Positions 34,610-43,179 of a stretch of 64,000 nt of DNA are shown piece after piece. The stretch lies in contig CAYRSG010000001.1 in NCBI GenBank assembly GCA_964426905.1, positions 1 through 64,000 of the forward strand, written 5' to 3'. The stretch comes from Hominilimicola sp964426905. GTDB lineage: Bacteria > Bacillota > Clostridia > UBA1381. The translations under genes were made by a program, and so were the position numbers. The notes under the pieces were generated by a model. That model saw only the letters and a list, made by a program, of their open reading frames with translations, was not told the origin of the DNA and did no database searches. How positions within the stretch are numbered: position 1 is the stretch's first letter; each line of letters opens with the position of its first letter.

Positions 34610-35170
34610 TTATTTAACTCTTTCCATATACTCGCCGGTTCTCGTGTCGACTCTGATTTTTTCGTTGACGTCGACAAACAGCGGAACCTGAATCGTAGCT
34701 CCCGTTTCGAGCGTCGCCGGCTTTGTCGCGTTTGTAGACGTATTTCCGGCAAATCCCGGTTCTGTCTCCGTAACCTCAAGTTCGACAAACGTCGGCGGTT
34801 CGACGCCGAATATATTTCCCTTATACGACATTATCTTACATACGTCGTTTTCCTTGACAAACTTCATAGCGTCCTCAATTTCAGCCTTCGCGATATCGAT
34901 CATATCGAATGTCTCGTTGTCCATGAAATGATAGAAATCATCGTCGCCGTACGAATACGCCATATCTTTTCTGTCAATATGAGCTTCCTCAAATTTTTCC
35001 GTCGGTCTGAACGTCTTTTCAACAACGCCGCCGCTGATAATGTTTTTAAGCTTTGTTCTTACGAACGCCGCGCCCTTGCCCGGCTTAACGTGCTGAAATT
35101 CAACAATCTGATATACATTTCCCTCGTGCTCGAAGGTTCTTCCGTTTCTAAAATCGCCTGCTGTAATCAT
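34610..35170 (-). CDS. efp: Elongation factor P
   Basis: 186 residues with the KOW-like N-terminal domain and two OB domains. It relieves ribosome stalling at polyproline. The loop that reaches the peptidyl-transferase centre is KPGKGAAF, with K32 at the position modified in other bacteria; no modification enzymes are visible in the window. The C-terminus has the family signature VEPPTFVELEVTETEPG. AGGAGG precedes the ATG. It is the first gene of a two-gene unit. Confidence 0.96.
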   Translation of the reverse strand: MITAGDFRNGRTFEHEGNVYQIVEFQHVKPGKGAAFVRTKLKNIISGGVVEKTFRPTEKFEEAHIDRKDMAYSYGDDDFYHFMDNETFDMIDIAKAEIEDAMKFVKENDVCKIMSYKGNIFGVEPPTFVELEVTETEPGFAGNTSTNATKPATLETGATIQVPLFVDVNEKIRVDTRTGEYMERVK

Positions 35171-35214
35171 AAATAAATCCTCCTGAATCTTTTGTGATTT
35201 AGTTTAATACCTAT

Positions 35215-35243
35215 ATTCTAATATATTTTGCCATAAAAATCAA
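35215..35243 (-). promoter_or_regulatory. Sigma-A promoter for efp
   Basis: TTGATT, 17 nt, TAGAAT on the minus strand, 44 nt before the start codon. Confidence 0.65.
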
Positions 35244-35277
35244 GTTTTATTTACATAAATCCGCAAATTTTCCTAAA

Positions 35278-36024
35278 TTAGAGAACCTTATTGATAAAGT
35301 CAATCGTTCTCGGCTCCTTCGGGTTCTTTATAACGTCGTCGGGAGTTCCCTCCTCGACTATATATCCGCCGTCCATAAATATTACGCGGTCGGCAACCTC
35401 GCGGGCAAAGCCCATTTCATGAGTTACTATTACCATTGTCATACCGTCGGCGGCAAGCTGCTTCATAACGTTTAAAACCTCGCCTACCATTTCCGGATCG
35501 AGCGCGGAGGTCGGCTCGTCAAAAAGCATTATGTCGGGGTTCATGCAAAGCGCTCTCGCTATAGCGACGCGCTGCTTCTGTCCGCCGGAAAGCTGAGCGG
35601 GGTACGAATCCGCCTTTTCAGACAGTCCAACCTTGTCAAGCATGTGCATCGCCTGATTATATGCTTCCACCTTCGACCTCTTTTTAAGGTCAACGGGAGC
35701 GAGCATCAGATTTTTCAAAACGTTAAGGTTATTGAAAAGGTTAAAATGCTGAAAAACCATTCCCACATTTTCTCTTACCTTATTAATATCGATTTTCTTA
35801 TCCGAAATATTATACCCGTCGATCACAACGTCGCCCGACGTTATATCCTCAAGACGGTTCATGCACCTGAGAAACGTTGATTTTCCGCTTCCCGACGGTC
35901 CTATTATACATACGACCTCGCCCTCGCAAATATCGGTTGAAATATCCTTTAACACCTCAAGCTTTCCGAAATTCTTTTTCAGATGCGAAACGTGAATTTT
36001 TATTTTCTCCTTATTGGCGGTCAC
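35278..36024 (-). CDS. Polar amino acid ABC transporter ATP-binding protein
   Basis: 249-residue GlnQ-type ATPase: Walker A GPSGSGKST, Q loop VFQHFNLF, signature LSGGQKQR, Walker B IMLFDEPTSALD and switch VTHEMGF. The start chosen is GTG at 36024, with GGAGG 7 nt upstream and overlapping the permease stop by 14 nt; the frame is open further but without a ribosome site. Together with the permease and binding protein it imports a polar amino acid, perhaps glutamine, cystine or arginine; specificity cannot be read. Confidence 0.94.
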   Translation of the reverse strand: MTANKEKIKIHVSHLKKNFGKLEVLKDISTDICEGEVVCIIGPSGSGKSTFLRCMNRLEDITSGDVVIDGYNISDKKIDINKVRENVGMVFQHFNLFNNLNVLKNLMLAPVDLKKRSKVEAYNQAMHMLDKVGLSEKADSYPAQLSGGQKQRVAIARALCMNPDIMLFDEPTSALDPEMVGEVLNVMKQLAADGMTMVIVTHEMGFAREVADRVIFMDGGYIVEEGTPDDVIKNPKEPRTIDFINKVL

Positions 36025-36685
36025 GGTTAAGCCTCCTTTCCAACAGCTTTGCAAGCTTTGATAAAAGCGTTATTACCACAAGATACATAACCGCGACTAT
36101 CGCCCATGTCTGAAACGACTTAAAGGTGTTTGCCTGAACGTTTTTAGCCGTGTTTACAAGCTCAGGAAAGCCTATAACAGACAAAATAGACGTATCCTTC
36201 AAGGTAATAATAAACTGATTTATAATGCTGGGTATCATAGTACGGATAGCCTGCGGCAAAACAACGCGCTGCATCGCGCGCCAATACGGAAGTCCGAGGC
36301 TCCTCGACGCCTCCATCTGTCCTATGTCGACAGACTGAATACCCGCTCTTATAATCTCAGCCATATACGCGCCGCAGTTTAAGGCAAGACATATCGTACC
36401 CGCCTGGAGCGCGGTAAGCGTAATTCCGCCTATTCCCATAATATTATTCAACAGATACGGAACTCCGAAAAATACGAAAAACGCGAGAACTATCATCGGC
36501 ACTCCGCGTATAACATCAACAAAAATCTGGGATATGACGTTGCAGACCTTGTTTTTAAGAACGCTTAAAATTCCGAAAATCAAACCGAGAATACACGCGA
36601 AAAACAGTCCGCAAAGCGCGAGAAGAAGCGTTTGTCCCATTGCGCGCAGCAGCATCGTTCCGTAATTTGTTATAATCTGAAGCAT
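36011..36685 (-). CDS. Polar amino acid ABC transporter permease
   Basis: 224 residues, HisM/GlnP type. It begins with a membrane helix after MLQIITNYGTMLLRAMGQT and has the EAA loop EASRSLGLPYWRAMQRVVLPQA that contacts the ATPase. About five helices are visible. The ATG at 36685 follows GAGAGGGG; an upstream in-frame ATG at 36706 would swallow that site. It is separated from the binding-protein gene by a partial terminator. Confidence 0.93.
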   Translation of the reverse strand: MLQIITNYGTMLLRAMGQTLLLALCGLFFACILGLIFGILSVLKNKVCNVISQIFVDVIRGVPMIVLAFFVFFGVPYLLNNIMGIGGITLTALQAGTICLALNCGAYMAEIIRAGIQSVDIGQMEASRSLGLPYWRAMQRVVLPQAIRTMIPSIINQFIITLKDTSILSVIGFPELVNTAKNVQANTFKSFQTWAIVAVMYLVVITLLSKLAKLLERRLNRDRQ

Positions 36686-36710
36686 GTTTTCCCCTCTCTT
36701 CCACAACTGA

Positions 36711-36744
36711 AAAGGCTGTTGCGTAAAAACGGCAACAGTCCCTT
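36711..36744 (-). terminator. Partial terminator between binding-protein and permease genes
   Basis: Minus-strand stem GGACTGTTGC / GCAACAGCC with a CGTTTTTAC loop and a short T4 tail. In transporter operons such a hairpin raises the ratio of binding protein to membrane components; that role is inference. Confidence 0.7.
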
Positions 36745-36774
36745 CATTGTAAACTATTGTTTTTTCAGGTATTA

Positions 36775-37560
36775 TCAGCCGAGGTATTTTGCAATAATCT
36801 CGTCATACTTGCCGTTAGCTTTTATGTTCTTCAAACCTGCGTTGAACATATCAATAAGCTCCTGTTTGTCAGCGCTGAAAACAGCGAAGCCGTATGGATT
36901 ACCCTCGTTTTCGGTTCCTTCAACGATCTTAAGATTAAGGTCGCCGTCCTTTATGGACGAAGCCATAATCGGAGTATCCTCGAAGCAAGCGGCGGCCTGA
37001 CCGCCCGCTACCGCCTGATACATCGTCGGCGAATCCTCAAAATATGTAATACTGAAGCCGTTTGCGTCCTTGAGACTTTCAGCGTAGGACGCGCCCTGCG
37101 TGCCTGTCTTTACGGCGACGGTCTTGCCGTTAAGATCTTCAAAGCCCTTTATTTCCGAATCAGCCGCAACCGCTATCGACTGCGTAGCGTCATAATATCC
37201 GTCAGAGAAAATCCAGCCGCTTGCCTTACGCTCGTCTGTAATAGACGCGCCCGCAATCATGCCGTCGGCCTGACCGGCTTGACAAGCCGCGATAGAAGCG
37301 TCCCAACCGAGACTCTTCATTTCGTATTCGAAGCCCTGATCCTCCGCTATCGCCGCTACGATATCAACGTCGATACCTACGAAGTCGCCGTTTTTATCCG
37401 TGTATTCAAACGGCTTGAATACGGTATCGGTAGCGATAACCCATTTTTTCCCCGATGCGTTCGTTCCGTTTTCCGCCGCATTCTCCGCCGGCGCGCCGCA
37501 GCCTGCGAGAACTCCCGCCGCAAGAACAGACGTCAGTAAAACCGCAAATAATTTTTTCAT
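36775..37560 (-). CDS. Amino acid ABC transporter substrate-binding lipoprotein
   Basis: 261 residues, periplasmic-binding-protein type 3 family. It has a lipoprotein signal with lipobox LAGC (Cys21), then WVIATDTVFKPFEY, FVGIDVDIVAAIAE, GMIAGASITDERK and DLNGKTVAVKTGTQGA, all standard for polar amino acid binders. The FEY/GIDVDI blocks match the glutamine/cystine branch but do not settle specificity. First gene of its operon, with a consensus promoter at 37616-37644. Confidence 0.95.
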   Translation of the reverse strand: MKKLFAVLLTSVLAAGVLAGCGAPAENAAENGTNASGKKWVIATDTVFKPFEYTDKNGDFVGIDVDIVAAIAEDQGFEYEMKSLGWDASIAACQAGQADGMIAGASITDERKASGWIFSDGYYDATQSIAVAADSEIKGFEDLNGKTVAVKTGTQGASYAESLKDANGFSITYFEDSPTMYQAVAGGQAAACFEDTPIMASSIKDGDLNLKIVEGTENEGNPYGFAVFSADKQELIDMFNAGLKNIKANGKYDEIIAKYLG

Positions 37561-37615
37561 AATTTCATTTCCTTTCTTTGCCGTACATTAACGGCGTTTT
37601 TAATACATTACTATA

Positions 37616-37644
37616 ATTATAACCGTAAAATCGCCGTATGTCAA
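37616..37644 (-). promoter_or_regulatory. Sigma-A promoter for the amino acid transporter
   Basis: Perfect TTGACA, 17 nt, perfect TATAAT on the minus strand. Confidence 0.85.
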
Positions 37645-37741
37645 GAAAAATATGAATATAAAGGCAATTATACCGTATTTCGGAAGTTTGACCGTTCAAA
37701 AAAGCGAAAAATCAGGAAATCGTCGTCTTTCTCATTTATAA

Positions 37742-37784
37742 AAAACGATGATTAAAAATGAGCAAATCATTTTTAATCATCGTT
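37742..37784 (-). terminator. Terminator of the spore-protein gene
   Basis: Long stem AAACGATGATTAAAAATGA / TCATTTTTAATCATCGTTT with a 5-nt loop, ending in T6 on the minus strand. Confidence 0.88.
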
Positions 37785-37830
37785 TATTTGGGTTAAAATC
37801 TTATGATATAAGGTTTAGCTTCAGAACGAC

Positions 37831-38022
37831 TTATTTCATTCTGCTTTCGTAATCCGTAATCATCTTCTTAACCATCTGTCCTCCGACGCTGCCCGCCTGC
37901 TTAGCCGTAAGGTCGCCGTTGTAACCCTGCTTAAGGTCAACTCCCACCTCGCTTGCAGCTTCCATCTTGAACTGTTCCATCGCCGCCTTAGCCTCAGGAA
38001 CCTGAATCTTGCTTCTGCTCAT
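37831..38022 (-). CDS. Alpha/beta-type small acid-soluble spore protein
   Basis: 63 residues that coat DNA in the dormant spore. Family features are the N-terminal QVPEAKAAMEQFKMEAASEVG helix region (germination-protease cleavage site around AASEVGV) and the DNA-contact block LTAKQAGSVGGQMVKKMI. AAGGAGGG lies before the ATG. This is the clearest evidence that the organism sporulates. A forespore promoter (SigG) is expected; I could not locate a convincing one, though TATAAT-like sequence lies near 38080. Confidence 0.95.
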   Translation of the reverse strand: MSRSKIQVPEAKAAMEQFKMEAASEVGVDLKQGYNGDLTAKQAGSVGGQMVKKMITDYESRMK

Positions 38023-38159
38023 TTCTTTTCCCTCCTTAAAACCAAAGTCTTTACTCTATTTAAAATTTGTGTCGAATTATATCGGCTACACTACTATTTT
38101 GTACACGGATTAAAATAATATTCTAAAATCATCTTAGTAATATTTAACTTTATAAAATA

Positions 38160-38188
38160 TTGAAAAAAAAGTCGAACAGTGGTACAAT
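38160..38188 (+). promoter_or_regulatory. Sigma-A promoter for the ClC gene
   Basis: TTGAAA, 17 nt, TACAAT with an extended TGG before the -10, about 33 nt before the start codon, too short a leader for a fluoride riboswitch. Confidence 0.75.
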
Positions 38189-38220
38189 ATAATTAAATAA
38201 TCCACGAAAGGATAATGACA

Positions 38221-39486
38221 ATGATAAAGGAGATTATATTACTCAAGCTCAAATCCGCGTCCGAATATATTATAACGTTTTTTAAATGGGGGCTGATTTC
38301 CGTTATTATCGGAGGCGTGGGAGGAATTGTCGGCGCGCTGTTTCATACAAGCGTCAGCGAGGCGAATATATTTTTTACAAAATACGACAAGCTGATATTT
38401 CTTCTGCCGGCGGGCGGTCTCTTGATTGTCGCTATGTACAAAAAATGCCGCATGCTCGAAAACAAAGGCGCCGACAGCGTTATTTCATCCATAAGAAGCA
38501 ACGAGGGCGTGCCGTTTTCGCTTGCGCCGCTGATTTTTGTAAGCACCGTTATAACTCATCTGCTCGGCGGAAGCGCGGGACGCGAGGGCGCGGCGCTGCA
38601 GCTCGGCGGAAGCATAGGCAGTAATATAGGAAAGCTGTTTCGTCTTGACGAAAAGGATATGCACATGGTTATAATGTGCGGAATGAGCGCGGTATTTTCC
38701 GCTCTGTTCGGTACTCCGATAACGGCGACGCTGTTCGCGCTGGGAGTAACAAGCGTCGGAATAATGTATTATTCGGGACTTGTGCCGTGCCTTATATCCT
38801 CGCTCGCCGCGTATCTTATCACAACGCTTTCAGGTATCGCTCCGACGCATTTCACCATTATGTATATTCCCTCCGTTACCGTTATTACGGTTCTTAAAAC
38901 GATTTTCATAGCCGTATTATGCGCGGAGCTTAGCATAATTTTTTGCACGGTAATGCATTACACGGCGCGGTATATGAAAATATGGTTTAAAAATCCGTAC
39001 CTGCGTATATTTATCGGAGGTCTCGCGATAATAGCGCTGACGTATCTCACGGGAACGAGAGATTACAACGGCTCGGGTATGAATATCATTACAAACGCGG
39101 TTGAAAACGGCTATGCGAACGGATGGGCGTGGGCGCTTAAAATCATTTTTACGGCGATTACCATCAGCTCCGGCTACAAAGGCGGAGAAATCGTTCCCAC
39201 CTTCTTTATCGGAGCAACCTTTGGCTGTTTTATCGGAAATCTTATAGGACTTACGCCCGCCTTCAGCGCGGCGGTTGGTATGGTCGCAATGTTCTGCGGA
39301 ACGCTCAACTGTCCCGTAGCCTCTATTATTCTCAGTATTGAGCTTTTCGGCGCGAAAGGACTTATACTGTTCGCCGCTTCCGCCGGAGTAAGCTACATGC
39401 TGTCGGGCTATTACGGTCTTTACAGCTCTCAGAAAATTGTTTACTCAAAACTAAAAGACGAATATATAAACGCCGACACAAAATAA
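38221..39486 (+). CDS. ClC-family anion channel/antiporter
   Basis: About 421 residues with 10 or more membrane helices. The gating-glutamate block reads GGSAGREGAALQLGGS, and the late filter region is GGEIVPTFFIGATFG. The usual chloride-selective GSGIP motif is missing; its place holds ENKGADSVISS. That region and the APLIFVSTVITHLLGGSAGREG block resemble the fluoride-exporting CLC-F branch more than chloride exchangers, so fluoride export is a real possibility. Two ATGs occur 6 nt apart; the second (38221) is better spaced from GAAAGGA. It is followed 16 nt later by a PF06541 protein. Confidence 0.86.
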   Translation: MIKEIILLKLKSASEYIITFFKWGLISVIIGGVGGIVGALFHTSVSEANIFFTKYDKLIFLLPAGGLLIVAMYKKCRMLENKGADSVISSIRSNEGVPFSLAPLIFVSTVITHLLGGSAGREGAALQLGGSIGSNIGKLFRLDEKDMHMVIMCGMSAVFSALFGTPITATLFALGVTSVGIMYYSGLVPCLISSLAAYLITTLSGIAPTHFTIMYIPSVTVITVLKTIFIAVLCAELSIIFCTVMHYTARYMKIWFKNPYLRIFIGGLAIIALTYLTGTRDYNGSGMNIITNAVENGYANGWAWALKIIFTAITISSGYKGGEIVPTFFIGATFGCFIGNLIGLTPAFSAAVGMVAMFCGTLNCPVASIILSIELFGAKGLILFAASAGVSYMLSGYYGLYSSQKIVYSKLKDEYINADTK

Positions 39487-39502
39487 TTAAGGAGTTGATT
39501 AC

Positions 39503-40381
39503 ATGATTTTAGGATTTTCTTTTTACGAGCTTATATGGCTTTTCTTTATCTACGCCTTTTTAGGCTGGTGCATAGAGGTCGCGTGGTGCGGTATAGGCGA
39601 GGGACATTTTGTGAACCGCGGATTTTTAAACGGTCCCGTATGCCCGATTTACGGGGCGGGCGCCGTCGCCGTTATTCTGTGCCTTACGCCGATAAAAAAT
39701 ACGGCTCTGCTCTTTGTATGCTCAATGATTGTGACGTCGCTTTTGGAGCTTATAACAGGCTTCGCGCTTGAAAAAATATATCATATGCGCTGGTGGGATT
39801 ACAGCGATATACCCTTTAACCTCGGCGGCTACATATGCCTTAAATACTCGATTTACTGGGGAGCGGTATGTATCGCGCTGATGAAAGGTATTCATCCGGC
39901 GATATATGAAATTGTGAAAAAATTCCCGCATACCGCGGGTATAATCATTCTTATATTTTTATCCGCAGTATTTATTGCGGACATAATTATCACGGTAATA
40001 GCTACCGGCAAGCTCACAAAACGCGTAAAGCTGATGAGCGAAATTGCCGAAAAAATACACGGCGTTTCCGACGATATCGGCGAGCATATATACGACGGCG
40101 TGTCAACCGTGATGAAAAAGGGCGAAGAGATATACAACAGCGAAAACGCAAAAGAATTTCGGGAAAAATACTCCGCCGGTATGGATGATGCGAAGCAGAA
40201 AAAAGATGAAATCAAGACAAAATACGGAAAGGATATCAAGGAGCTTAAAGATAAATACGCCGCTCTTGCCGGCGAAAGCCATATTTTCCAAAGACGTATT
40301 ATTAAAGCCTTCCCTAATATTAAATCAAAGCGTCATAACGAACATCTCGAAAAACTGAAGGAAAAAATAAAACGGAAATAA
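39503..40381 (+). CDS. PF06541-type membrane protein (putative ABC-transporter type IV)
   Basis: 292 residues. The first 185 contain about five membrane helices with the family blocks FLGWCIEVAWCGIGEGHFVNRGFLNGP (in pieces FLGWCIEV, HFVNRGFLNGP, CPIYGAG) and WDYSDIPFNLGGYICL. The C-terminal 100 residues are cytoplasmic, charged and predicted coiled coil (KREKYSAGMDDAKQKKDEIK-type). The family name is historical; no transport has been shown and no ATPase is adjacent. TTAAGGAGTTG is the ribosome site. It is probably co-transcribed with the ClC gene. Confidence 0.85.
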   Translation: MILGFSFYELIWLFFIYAFLGWCIEVAWCGIGEGHFVNRGFLNGPVCPIYGAGAVAVILCLTPIKNTALLFVCSMIVTSLLELITGFALEKIYHMRWWDYSDIPFNLGGYICLKYSIYWGAVCIALMKGIHPAIYEIVKKFPHTAGIIILIFLSAVFIADIIITVIATGKLTKRVKLMSEIAEKIHGVSDDIGEHIYDGVSTVMKKGEEIYNSENAKEFREKYSAGMDDAKQKKDEIKTKYGKDIKELKDKYAALAGESHIFQRRIIKAFPNIKSKRHNEHLEKLKEKIKRK

Positions 40382-40401
40382 ATTCCGTAATAAAATTTAC
40401 A

Positions 40402-40429
40402 GCGGGGGCGGTCTCACGGCCGCTCCCGC
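40402..40429. terminator. GC-rich hairpin between convergent genes
   Basis: GCGGGGGCGG / CCGCTCCCGC around TCTCACGG, in the 76-bp gap between two convergent genes. It has only short T runs on either side, so it is a plausible but imperfect bidirectional terminator. Confidence 0.55.
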
Positions 40430-40457
40430 AGACTTAACCGCGTGCGCCGGCGGCATT

Positions 40458-41738
40458 TTAAAATACAAAATCAAATTCCAAATCGCCTATTCTTACGGTA
40501 TCGCCTTCTTTAATTCCCATATTGACAAGCTCCTCGATAACTCCGCGGTTTAAGAGAGCGCGCTGGAAATACTGTAACGACTCGTTATCGGAAAAATTAA
40601 CGCTTCCTCCTACCGCTTCAATCCACGAGCCGGACACAACGTACGTCTCATTATCGCGCGTAATCTCAAAGCCTTTTTCGTCCTTTAAGATATATTCCTC
40701 CTCGTCCACGCTCATCTCCGGCTCAAACACAGTCACGGGCGGCAGCTTTGTAAGCTCCTCATACGTTCTGTTCATAAGCTCCTTAACGCCCTTGTTCGCG
40801 GCGGCGGAGATCTCAAACACTTCGATACCGCGTTTTTTCATTTCCGAGAGAAACGCTTTGTACGCTTCTTTATCCTGTATGATATCCGTTTTGTTCGCGG
40901 CGACAAGCTGAGGTCTTTCCTCAAGAGCCATATCGTATTTTGAAAGCTCCAAATTTATTATATCGAAATCCTCGACGGGGTTTCTGCCCTCAATTCCCGA
41001 TACGTCTACAACGTGTATCAGTATCCTCGTGCGTTCTATATGTCTTAAAAACTCGTGTCCGAGTCCTACTCCCTCGCTCGCGCCCTCGATAATACCCGGA
41101 ATATCCGCCAGGACGAAGCTGCGGCTATCGCCCAAGTCTACGACGCCGAGATTCGGCTCAAGCGTCGTAAAATGATAATTGGCGATTTTCGGGTCGGCTT
41201 TCGTCGTCATCGACAGCAGCGTTGACTTACCGACGTTCGGGAAGCCGACAAGTCCGGCGTCAGCCAGAAGCTTCAATTCGAGAATTATCTCCCTCTCGTC
41301 TCCCGGCTGACCGTTCTTTGCGAAATTCGGAGTCTGCCGCACAGCCGTCGCAAAATGCGCGTTGCCCCAGCCGCCGTTGCCGCCTCTCGCGAGCACAACC
41401 TCCTTTTCGGGGTCGGACATATCCGCAATAATCCGGTTGCTTTCAGCGTCGCGCACAATCGTTCCCTGCGGAACCTTTATTACGACGTCGTTTCCGCTCG
41501 CGCCTTTACGGCGTTTGCCCGAGCCGTCCTCTCCCGCGGGAGCGGAATATTTGCGCTTGTACTTAAAATCCATGAGCGTCGTCATTCCAAGCTCCGCTTT
41601 AAATATAACGCTTCCGCCTTTTCCGCCGTCGCCTCCGTCAGGTCCGCCCGCCGCGATATACTTTTCCCGCCGGAACGATATCGCGCCGTTGCCGCCTTTG
41701 CCGGCCTTTATAAATATTTTCGCTTTATCTATAAACAT
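40458..41738 (-). CDS. obgE: GTPase ObgE/CgtA
   Basis: 426 residues: a glycine-rich Obg domain (1-158; GKGGNGAISFRREK), a G domain with GFPNVGKSTLLS (G1), DIPGIIEGA (G3) and ANKTDI (G4), and the Firmicute-type C-terminal OCT domain (about 350-426). It acts in large-ribosomal-subunit assembly and stringent-response coupling. Last gene of the topoisomerase-led operon, 16 nt after the thymidylate kinase gene. Confidence 0.97.
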   Translation of the reverse strand: MFIDKAKIFIKAGKGGNGAISFRREKYIAAGGPDGGDGGKGGSVIFKAELGMTTLMDFKYKRKYSAPAGEDGSGKRRKGASGNDVVIKVPQGTIVRDAESNRIIADMSDPEKEVVLARGGNGGWGNAHFATAVRQTPNFAKNGQPGDEREIILELKLLADAGLVGFPNVGKSTLLSMTTKADPKIANYHFTTLEPNLGVVDLGDSRSFVLADIPGIIEGASEGVGLGHEFLRHIERTRILIHVVDVSGIEGRNPVEDFDIINLELSKYDMALEERPQLVAANKTDIIQDKEAYKAFLSEMKKRGIEVFEISAAANKGVKELMNRTYEELTKLPPVTVFEPEMSVDEEEYILKDEKGFEITRDNETYVVSGSWIEAVGGSVNFSDNESLQYFQRALLNRGVIEELVNMGIKEGDTVRIGDLEFDFVF

Positions 41739-41754
41739 ATCCGTTTTTTTCTCC

Positions 41755-42423
41755 TTATATTTTCTTTACCGCGTTATAGATATCGTTTTGAATATCGGAA
41801 ACCGAACGCATACGCGAATTCTTCACACATGCGATCCGCGTCCAGCCGAAACGCTCCGCAACAAATACGGCGTTTTTATAGCTTGTTTCAAGATACGCAA
41901 AATCACTCTCGTGAATATCCTTTTCGCTTCCTCCGCCGTATTTATTGGCGCGGTCTTTCATAAGGCGCGCGCCGTACTCCGGCGGCATATCGAGAAATAT
42001 TGTCGCGTCGGGACGCGGAAGCGAGTATATATTGTATTCCAAATCGTCAAGCCAGTCGAGGAATTTCAGCTTTTCCTCCGCGCTTTCGATTTTACTTGCC
42101 TGATGAATAAGATTCGAGGAAACATATCTGTCCGCGATAATTATCGCGCCGTCGTTATAATCCTTACCCCAGTCTGTACGGTACGTCGCGAAACGGTCGG
42201 CGGCAAACAGCGTAGAAGCGGCGTACGCGTTCACGTCGGACGGCTTTTTCCCGAAATCGCCGTTAAGGTACATCTTCACAAGCGCCGACGACGGTTTGTC
42301 ATATGCCGGAAACGATATTCTTTTTGCTTTTTTTCCCTCGCTGAGCAGTTTTTTATACAAAAGCTCCGTCTGAGTCTGCTTTCCGCTCGCATCGACGCCG
42401 TCGATCGCTATAAGTATTCCCAT
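41755..42423 (-). CDS. tmk: Thymidylate kinase
   Basis: 222 residues, dTMP to dTDP. The P-loop is DGVDASGKQTQTELL, the DRY-type block is IIADRYVSSNLIHQ and the lid region lies near ARLMKDRANKYGGG. The P-loop has Gln where most dTMP kinases have Lys/Ser-Thr, a variant seen in a clostridial subgroup. The frame closes at 41755, just before obgE. No other nucleotide gene is in the operon. Confidence 0.88.
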   Translation of the reverse strand: MGILIAIDGVDASGKQTQTELLYKKLLSEGKKAKRISFPAYDKPSSALVKMYLNGDFGKKPSDVNAYAASTLFAADRFATYRTDWGKDYNDGAIIIADRYVSSNLIHQASKIESAEEKLKFLDWLDDLEYNIYSLPRPDATIFLDMPPEYGARLMKDRANKYGGGSEKDIHESDFAYLETSYKNAVFVAERFGWTRIACVKNSRMRSVSDIQNDIYNAVKKI

Positions 42424-42432
42424 AACTTCTCC

Positions 42433-43170
42433 CTAATTCTGTTTATAATTTTTGCCCTTCGCTACAACAGTCGCCGCAAATTTCGGCAGTTCCATCATTC
42501 TGCCGATTCTCCACGGCTCCTTACACAGTCTGTAGAACCACTCAAGACCCGTTTTGCGGAAAAACTCCGGCGCTCTTTGTACTTTACCCGCGAACACGTC
42601 AAGGCTTCCGCCTATTCCCATAGCCACGCGCACTCTAAGCTCATCGCGGCGACGGTCTATCCATTCCTCCTGCTTCGGCGCTCCGAGACACACAAAGACT
42701 ATATCCGCGCCGGAATTATTGATTTCCTCAACAATTTCAGCCTCCTCCTCCGGTTTAAAATAACCGTTGCGAAGTCCCGCTATATTGAGCTTGGGATAAT
42801 CCTTCAAAAGACGCGCTTTCGCTTCCTCCGCCACTCCCGGCTTTCCTCCGAAAAGAAACAGCTTATGGTCTGTGTAATTCATTTTCTCAAGCACCTGTCT
42901 TGCTATATCATAGCCCGCCGCGCGTTCCTTTATCGGCTTTTTCAGTATCTTCGACGCGTAAACCACGCCTATCCCGTCAGCCGTAAGAAGATCGGCGCGG
43001 TTCAGCAGCGCGGCAAATTCGCTGTTTTTGTACGCGTGCATAATTATCTCGGAATTCGGCGTAAAAACGGCGTGAAATTTGTCCTCGCTCAAAAAACGCA
43101 TAATGAGGTCGGCCGCTTCCGATATATTAACCATATCAACATGTACGCCGAGTATATTTACCTTTTCCAT
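42433..43170 (-). CDS. WecG/TagA/CpsF-family glycosyltransferase
   Basis: 245 residues, GT26 family. It shows NAcMan-transferase type motifs: the active-site TADGIGVVYASK, RAAGYDIARQVLE, LFLFGGKPGVAEEA and FVCLGAPKQEEW. The family transfers N-acetylmannosamine (or a related sugar) to undecaprenyl-PP-GlcNAc, the committed step of wall teichoic acid or similar polymers. Pyruvylated ManNAc-containing polymers are typical SLH anchors, which fits the SLH protein at 20626, but no other tag genes are in the window. It is 9 nt after citrate synthase. Confidence 0.9.
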   Translation of the reverse strand: MEKVNILGVHVDMVNISEAADLIMRFLSEDKFHAVFTPNSEIIMHAYKNSEFAALLNRADLLTADGIGVVYASKILKKPIKERAAGYDIARQVLEKMNYTDHKLFLFGGKPGVAEEAKARLLKDYPKLNIAGLRNGYFKPEEEAEIVEEINNSGADIVFVCLGAPKQEEWIDRRRDELRVRVAMGIGGSLDVFAGKVQRAPEFFRKTGLEWFYRLCKEPWRIGRMMELPKFAATVVAKGKNYKQN

Positions 43171-43179
43171 AATTTTCTC

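Noticed and set aside
38023..38220. Fluoride riboswitch before the ClC gene
   Set aside because: The leader after the predicted promoter is only about 33 nt, and no crcB-type motif is visible in the region.
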